Of a DNA stretch of 31,691 nt, positions 28,017 through 31,691 are shown in pieces. The notes beneath the pieces were generated by a model that was not told the DNA's origin, searched no databases, and saw only the letters and a list, made by a program, of their open reading frames with translations. Each line of letters opens with the position of its first letter. The first letter of the stretch is position 1. The DNA comes from a virus. The stretch is from positions 1 through 31,691 of IMG/VR virus record IMGVR_UViG_3300034121_000854; one strand, written 5' to 3'. The position numbers and the translations under genes are program-made.

Positions 28017-28240
28017 TAGCTGCGGGTTACGGTGGCCAGCGGCGTGTTGTCCACGGTCGGGGGCTGCGTGGTGTAGGCGAAAGTCACGGTGGCAACGATG
28101 GTGCCGCTGGCGCCGCCTTCGCGGTAGGTCACGGTGGCGGCGTTGTTCGTTGCGCCGTGGTAGGTGAAGGCAATGTAATCATGCTGCGGGATATTGAGCC
28201 CGGCGACATTGCGGACGGCTACGTTGGGGGAAAATGCCAT
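28016..28240 (-). CDS. Small beta-rich late protein (74 aa)
   Basis: The protein contains NIPQHDYIAFTYHGATNNA, then TVTYREGGASGTIVATVTFA. This is a beta-sandwich-like pattern with YIAFTY and a T-rich end. Similar small proteins are found directly after portal genes in environmental podoviruses, where they are unnamed. It is 3 nt from the portal stop and its own stop overlaps the next start. Confidence 0.6.
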   Translation of the reverse strand: MAFSPNVAVRNVAGLNIPQHDYIAFTYHGATNNAATVTYREGGASGTIVATVTFAYTTQPPTVDNTPLATVTRS

Positions 28241-28243
28241 AGG

Positions 28244-30364
28244 TTAAGCCGCCGCTGCCTGCGGGCCTCCGAGTTGTTGGTCCTGCGCCATCTTCTGCAA
28301 CGCGGGCTGGGCGCCGACGCGGCCGATGACGGCGTTTTGCTGCTGCTGTAATTGGAATTGGAAACCCTGGGCGCGGGCGTCGATCATCTTGCGGAAGATT
28401 TCGTCCTGCTGATACCTTTGCTGCACCGCTGGGTTGCTCTGGATGATCGTCTGCAAGGTCTGCAAGCGGACCTGCGCGTTTTGGCCTCCTTCTTTCAATG
28501 GGGGCTCGGTGCCGGCGGCGATCTTGGCGAAGGCGCTTTGCTCGTCTTCCTGCTCGGCTGCGGTGGCGGCGCCGATGTCCTGCACCAACAGCGCGGCCAT
28601 GTTGGGATCGACCGCTTGGAACATATATTTTACAAGACCTGCTCGGTCTATAATTCCGAAACTGTCCATCGGAACCAATATCTCGCTCAAATATTTTAAT
28701 TTGGCCCCAAGTGCTTCAGCGTCGAGCACCCTTGCATCGAATTCTGCAGTGATATCAAACCTTCCGCGGATGTCCTGCGGGCTGGCGTTAAATGGCAGCT
28801 GGTTGCCCGTCACCCGGGCGACCTCCTCGGGCGACATATACTGCTGGGCGAGGGCCATCGTCTGGACAACGCAGAGCTTCATGTCTAGGAGCCAGGTGTC
28901 GATCAGCTCCTGGGTGTGCAGCATGGCGAGCTGGGGCGGGACGCCTTGGGACATGCGGCCGAAGTAATTGTCCACGTCCAAGCGGGTGGCGGCCTCGACT
29001 TCGATGCTGCCTTGGCTGACCCGGGGCGGCTCCATGAAGCTGACCTCACCTTGGCGGCGCTCAGGGATCTGCACGCCGGGGCCGAGGACTAGGTCAAACT
29101 TGCCGCGGTTGGCTGGCACGCGCACCGGCGGGAGGACGCTAAGGCTGGCGGCGTCTACGCGGAAGTCGCGCTGGGTCTTAATTTCGTTCTGCGCGGTCAT
29201 GCAGATTTCTGGGATGCCGCGGGACTCAAGGAGCGGGCGTGTGGTGCGCTCGCGGGCTAACTCAACAAAGGGGTAAAGGCCGTGCGCATACGGCATGATC
29301 TCATGCACGGCGACCTTGTCCGGGACGTGGAACGACATGATACTGCGCGTCACTCGGACGGCGCCGGTCTTCTCATCAATCTCCTTGCGGTAGACGTGCC
29401 AGATTTCGATCATGTCGCGCAGCTGCTCGTAGAGATACTGGTCGGTGCGGTGGAGGTTGGCCGTGATGCGCCGCATCTCGCCCTTGTGCTTGCTGGTGCG
29501 CTCCACCCAGTCCTCGTCCCAGCCCTCGATCATGCCGCGCTCGCGGAGTTCGACCTCGGTAAGCAGTTCCCGGCGGGCCACGAAGGCGGCGCGCTGCAGG
29601 CTGAAGCTCTGGATCGGGAAGATGATGTCCTCAAACGCCTCAAGCGCGGTCCAGACCGGCTTGTTTTCAAAGATGTAAGGGCTGTCCCATTCGACGATGC
29701 CCTTCTCGCGCAGCTCGCGCACCTTGGCCGGCTTGCCAAGCTCCGGCACGATCTCGCCGAGGAGCTGGGCAGCGAGTTCCTCCTGCTCAGGGTCAAGGAC
29801 GACCTCAATGAGGGCTTGGAGGTTGGCGGCCTGCTCGGGGTCTTGCTGCGCGGCGGCCTCGAGCATGCCCATGGCGTCATCGATGGTGAAGGTCTTGACC
29901 TCGGTGCGCGTGGTGGTCTGCCAGTCGATGGCCATGACGGCGAGGCCGTAGGTTTCGCGGAATTCAGCGGCAAGGCGGACCTCACGCTGGAGGTCACTGA
30001 GGCAATGCTGGAAGAGGAGCCACTTGAGGACAGCCTCGGCGGCGGTGCGCTTGTCGATGTCCATAGACTCGACCGGCTGGACCTGGACGCGCGCCTTGAA
30101 GAACGCGGAGGTCAACATCGCAACATGGTCTCGGCAAATATTGTCGCTGAGAAAAATCTTACAGTCCGAGCTGCCGTCCCAAGGAAATGGCTGGGCGCCG
30201 AGGCTGCCCTTGCGCTTGCGGCCGTCCTCGTTTTGCCCGGGCCAGATGCAGTAGCGGGTGTTCCAGTTTCGCAGCTTGCGCTGGATGTAGGTGCTGGCGT
30301 CGCTGTCGGCCTGCTCAACCTCACCGAGGATTTCTACGATCTTGTCGCGGTCGATGGGTTTCAA
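28244..30364 (-). CDS. Portal protein
   Basis: This is the large (about 706-residue) portal of a podovirus, the dodecameric vertex through which DNA is packaged and released. Recognisable parts include WPGQNEDGRKRKGSLG and PFPWDGSSDCKIFLSDN near the N-terminus. SPYIFENKPVWTALEAFEDI and MPYAHGLYPFVELARERTTR lie in the middle. The helical barrel-like C-terminus is rich in Gln (QGFQFQLQQQQNAV). The frame is open to a TTG at 30481. I prefer TTG 30364, because it overlaps the upstream stop as TTGA and gives MKPIDRDKIVEILGEV. The longer form would overlap 120 bp of a convincing gene. Confidence 0.85.
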   Translation of the reverse strand: MKPIDRDKIVEILGEVEQADSDASTYIQRKLRNWNTRYCIWPGQNEDGRKRKGSLGAQPFPWDGSSDCKIFLSDNICRDHVAMLTSAFFKARVQVQPVESMDIDKRTAAEAVLKWLLFQHCLSDLQREVRLAAEFRETYGLAVMAIDWQTTTRTEVKTFTIDDAMGMLEAAAQQDPEQAANLQALIEVVLDPEQEELAAQLLGEIVPELGKPAKVRELREKGIVEWDSPYIFENKPVWTALEAFEDIIFPIQSFSLQRAAFVARRELLTEVELRERGMIEGWDEDWVERTSKHKGEMRRITANLHRTDQYLYEQLRDMIEIWHVYRKEIDEKTGAVRVTRSIMSFHVPDKVAVHEIMPYAHGLYPFVELARERTTRPLLESRGIPEICMTAQNEIKTQRDFRVDAASLSVLPPVRVPANRGKFDLVLGPGVQIPERRQGEVSFMEPPRVSQGSIEVEAATRLDVDNYFGRMSQGVPPQLAMLHTQELIDTWLLDMKLCVVQTMALAQQYMSPEEVARVTGNQLPFNASPQDIRGRFDITAEFDARVLDAEALGAKLKYLSEILVPMDSFGIIDRAGLVKYMFQAVDPNMAALLVQDIGAATAAEQEDEQSAFAKIAAGTEPPLKEGGQNAQVRLQTLQTIIQSNPAVQQRYQQDEIFRKMIDARAQGFQFQLQQQQNAVIGRVGAQPALQKMAQDQQLGGPQAAAA

Positions 30365-30696
30365 GAGACGAGGATAGTGGTGTTGCGGGGTGTGTATTTG
30401 ACGACCGTCTCGGGGTTCTTTTTCTTGAACCAATCGCGGAAGCCCTTGTCCTGCCAGCACCCGGGATTTGTGCCGTGCCAAGCCCAGTAGCTGTCGGCAT
30501 CGATGCTCATCTCGCGGGCGCCGATGCCCTCGATGGCGCAGTTCTCAAGGCGGGCGTTAGCCTGGGCAATACGCTGCTGGCGCGTGGCCGCTAGAACAGC
30601 GTCCGCATGCCAGCCGCGCAGCAATTCCTCTTTGACGAGGTGCTGCATCTCATCGCCTAAGTCGGCGACAAGATCGCTCCAAAGTGTTTCAGCCAT
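30361..30696 (-). CDS. Small pre-portal protein (111 aa)
   Basis: The 111 residues are helical and charged (WSDLVADLGDEMQHLVKEEL, then AATRQQRIAQANARLENCAI). The end is well defined, with Trp and Cys (YWAWHGTNPGCWQDKGFRDW, then FKKKNPETVVKY). Similar small proteins precede portals in many phages, with an aromatic motif followed by FLKRNPE-type sequences; their role is unknown. The stop overlaps the portal's proposed TTG. The ATG at 30696 has no Shine-Dalgarno and follows a strong hairpin. Confidence 0.65.
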   Translation of the reverse strand: MAETLWSDLVADLGDEMQHLVKEELLRGWHADAVLAATRQQRIAQANARLENCAIEGIGAREMSIDADSYWAWHGTNPGCWQDKGFRDWFKKKNPETVVKYTPRNTTILVS

Positions 30697-30704
30697 CCTA
30701 ACTG

Positions 30705-30732
30705 CTGCCGTCCGCCTTGCAGCGGACGACAG
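30705..30732 (-). other. Strong hairpin between capsid-side genes and portal-side genes
   Basis: CTGTCGTCCGC and GCGGACGGCAG (minus strand) form an 11-bp stem with one G-T pair and a 6-nt loop. It occupies most of the 54-nt gap. No U-run follows, so it is unlikely to be a complete terminator. It may be an attenuator or mRNA-protecting structure that sets more expression of capsid than of portal. Confidence 0.5.
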
Positions 30733-30750
30733 AGTGTTAAGACAGACGGA

Positions 30751-31197
30751 CTAGACCTTGTTCAGATCGACAACGCTCAAGAAGATGTGGACTTCTCCAG
30801 CATCCAGCTCGGCTAGGTCGTACGAAGCCATCGAGGCCACAGTGGCGATGATGGGCGTAGACGCTGTGTAGGCAATCGGCGCGGTGCTGTTGAAGATGCG
30901 CGCGGTCACCGGAGTGCCGTTGGTGTTGATCTGTTGCGAGGCAATCAGCTGGTTGGTCGTGCCCGAGACGCCAACAACAACCGTGTTGCTGTTGTAGGCG
31001 CTGGTGCCGGTCTTTTGGAACGACGTGACCAAGTGGGTAGCTGCGTTCGTGATGATGCTGTCAGCCGGAAGGGTGAGCAGCGTCAGCGTCTGGGCGGTGT
31101 TATCAGTCGCTTCGGTGAGCGAAGTGTGCGTGATAACGACCTTGTGCGTGAAGCCGGTGGCGGCTTTGGTTTCGGCGGGGAGTTCGTATGTTTTCAT
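30751..31197 (-). CDS. Head decoration/cement protein candidate (148 aa)
   Basis: The product is Thr/Ala-rich with strong beta pattern (GFTHKVVITHTSLTEATDNT, then SAYNSNTVVVGVSGTTNQLI). It ends AELDAGEVHIFLSVVDLNKV. It immediately follows the major capsid gene, the usual place of decoration or head-fibre proteins in phages with this capsid type. No named domain is recognised and the role is inferred from position and composition. No Shine-Dalgarno was found before ATG 31197. Confidence 0.6.
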   Translation of the reverse strand: MKTYELPAETKAATGFTHKVVITHTSLTEATDNTAQTLTLLTLPADSIITNAATHLVTSFQKTGTSAYNSNTVVVGVSGTTNQLIASQQINTNGTPVTARIFNSTAPIAYTASTPIIATVASMASYDLAELDAGEVHIFLSVVDLNKV

Positions 31198-31221
31198 TGA
31201 ATTATATTCTCTGGTTTACGA

Positions 31222-31691
31222 CTAGGAAGTCGCGGCGAACTTGGCCAAGCCTTTGGGGTTCATGCAGACGAGCGCGGCGATTGCATCGACGAGCGCACGC
31301 TTGCCTCCACCCATGTCTTCCAACTCTTGAAAGCGGGGGCGGCGGCCATAACGTAGTTCGATCATCTCAGGGCTCATGACATAGCCGCGGGCCAACTGAA
31401 CGGCCGAGGCTTGGTCCTTGGCCAAGAACAGCGAAGGAACGATGTCGAGCACGCCGAAGTCGCCGTGGAAGGAATCGATGGAAGCAACGATCTTCTTGGA
31501 CTCAGCGCTCTGCGTGAACGTGCGAACCGAAAGGCCGGCCTTGTTGTCAGTTCCACCCGCGAAACGGGTGAAGTTGGTGAAGGCGCGCTTCAGCTCAGGA
31601 CCGCAGACGAGCATCATGCTGCTCATCGTGCCGGTGACGGTGTACATCGACTGCAACACGGCCTGCACTTCGCTTTCGGTGAGGGAAGCGG
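31222..31691 (-). CDS. Major capsid protein, SU10/DUF5309-like (C-terminal part, cut by window edge)
   Basis: The frame is open across the right edge of the window, so only the last 155 or so codons are seen. Typical regions of the SU10-like (HK97-fold) capsid family are present: KKIVASIDSFHGDFGVLDIV, SLFLAKDQ, then YVMSPEMIELRYGRRPRF and ELEDMGGGKRALVDAIAALV. The last part corresponds to the conserved L...G...K...E..L block of the family. The full gene should be about 300-400 residues. It is the first structural gene seen and precedes the portal in transcription order. Confidence 0.75.
   Translation of the reverse strand, partial: ASLTESEVQAVLQSMYTVTGTMSSMMLVCGPELKRAFTNFTRFAGGTDNKAGLSVRTFTQSAESKKIVASIDSFHGDFGVLDIVPSLFLAKDQASAVQLARGYVMSPEMIELRYGRRPRFQELEDMGGGKRALVDAIAALVCMNPKGLAKFAATS

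Noticed and set aside
29282-30490. 402-codon plus-strand open frame opposite the portal
   Set aside because: Antisense shadow of the portal gene; composition is that of a mirrored coding strand and no motif is visible.
31201-31206. Perfect TATAAT on the minus strand before the decoration-protein start
   Set aside because: It ends only 3 nt before the ATG and has no -35 partner; for this gene a promoter there would give no leader, and the gene follows the capsid gene closely, so chance or an AT-rich leader is more likely.

Overview
The window is a contiguous piece of a temperate, short-tailed (podovirus-type) phage genome. Portal, capsid, collar, nozzle-like and ejection-type proteins are present. 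No tail tube, sheath or tape-measure gene is visible. A tyrosine integrase sits beside an attachment-site-like tRNA fragment. Coding density is very high and the DNA is GC-rich. Nearly everything is on the minus strand; only four genes (7416-8718) run on the plus strand. The host cannot be read from the sequence with certainty. Sec-type and lipobox signal peptides indicate a Gram-negative-type envelope. The style of the tail-fibre-like and CA-rich, Shine-Dalgarno-less genes made me think of Verrucomicrobiota-like hosts, but that is a weak inference. The large terminase is not in the window. The left operon continues past base 1, and the major capsid gene is cut by the right edge.

Region 1 (7307 down to 1, minus strand) is an early/replication operon of about 20 mostly tiny genes, joined by ATGA, GTGA or TAATG stop/start overlaps. 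In transcription order it holds an excisionase-like HTH protein, several microproteins (one membrane), an HTH protein, a tRNA-like relic, an HNH-AP2 homing endonuclease, an HTH protein that may be the small terminase, a nuclease-fold-like protein, a winged-helix replication initiator with 22-bp iterons inside its gene, a PD-(D/E)XK nuclease, two paralogous small proteins, a 30-residue membrane peptide and a DnaB-type helicase.

Region 2 (7308-8798) is the divergent control region and plus-strand arm. It contains a ribbon-helix-helix regulator with a tight promoter/operator, two unknown genes and a PEGA-like lipoprotein that may be a lysogenic-conversion or exclusion factor. TGTCC-type half-sites spaced exactly 10 bp recur at several gene starts in regions 1 and 2. 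They suggest one phage regulator controlling several promoters.

Region 3 (8746-10180) is the integration module: a terminator-like inverted repeat, the integrase, a cluster of arm-type repeats, and the 5' half of a tRNA-Thr(TGT) gene with its own -10-like element. This is a candidate attP in which the phage supplies the 5' rather than the usual 3' part of the tRNA.

Region 4 (31691 down to 10212, minus strand) is the late operon. In order it encodes the capsid protein, a decoration candidate, a short pre-portal protein, the portal, small neck genes and an adaptor-like protein, tail-fibre-like proteins (one with a signal peptide), the lysis cassette (two holin-like proteins, a small lipoprotein, an amidase), a large nozzle-like protein, a collar-domain protein, a set of virion/ejection-type proteins interrupted by a PAPS-reductase-like enzyme and a YkgJ-type cysteine-cluster protein in overlapping frames, and a giant 1866-residue protein with an HExxH metallopeptidase motif.
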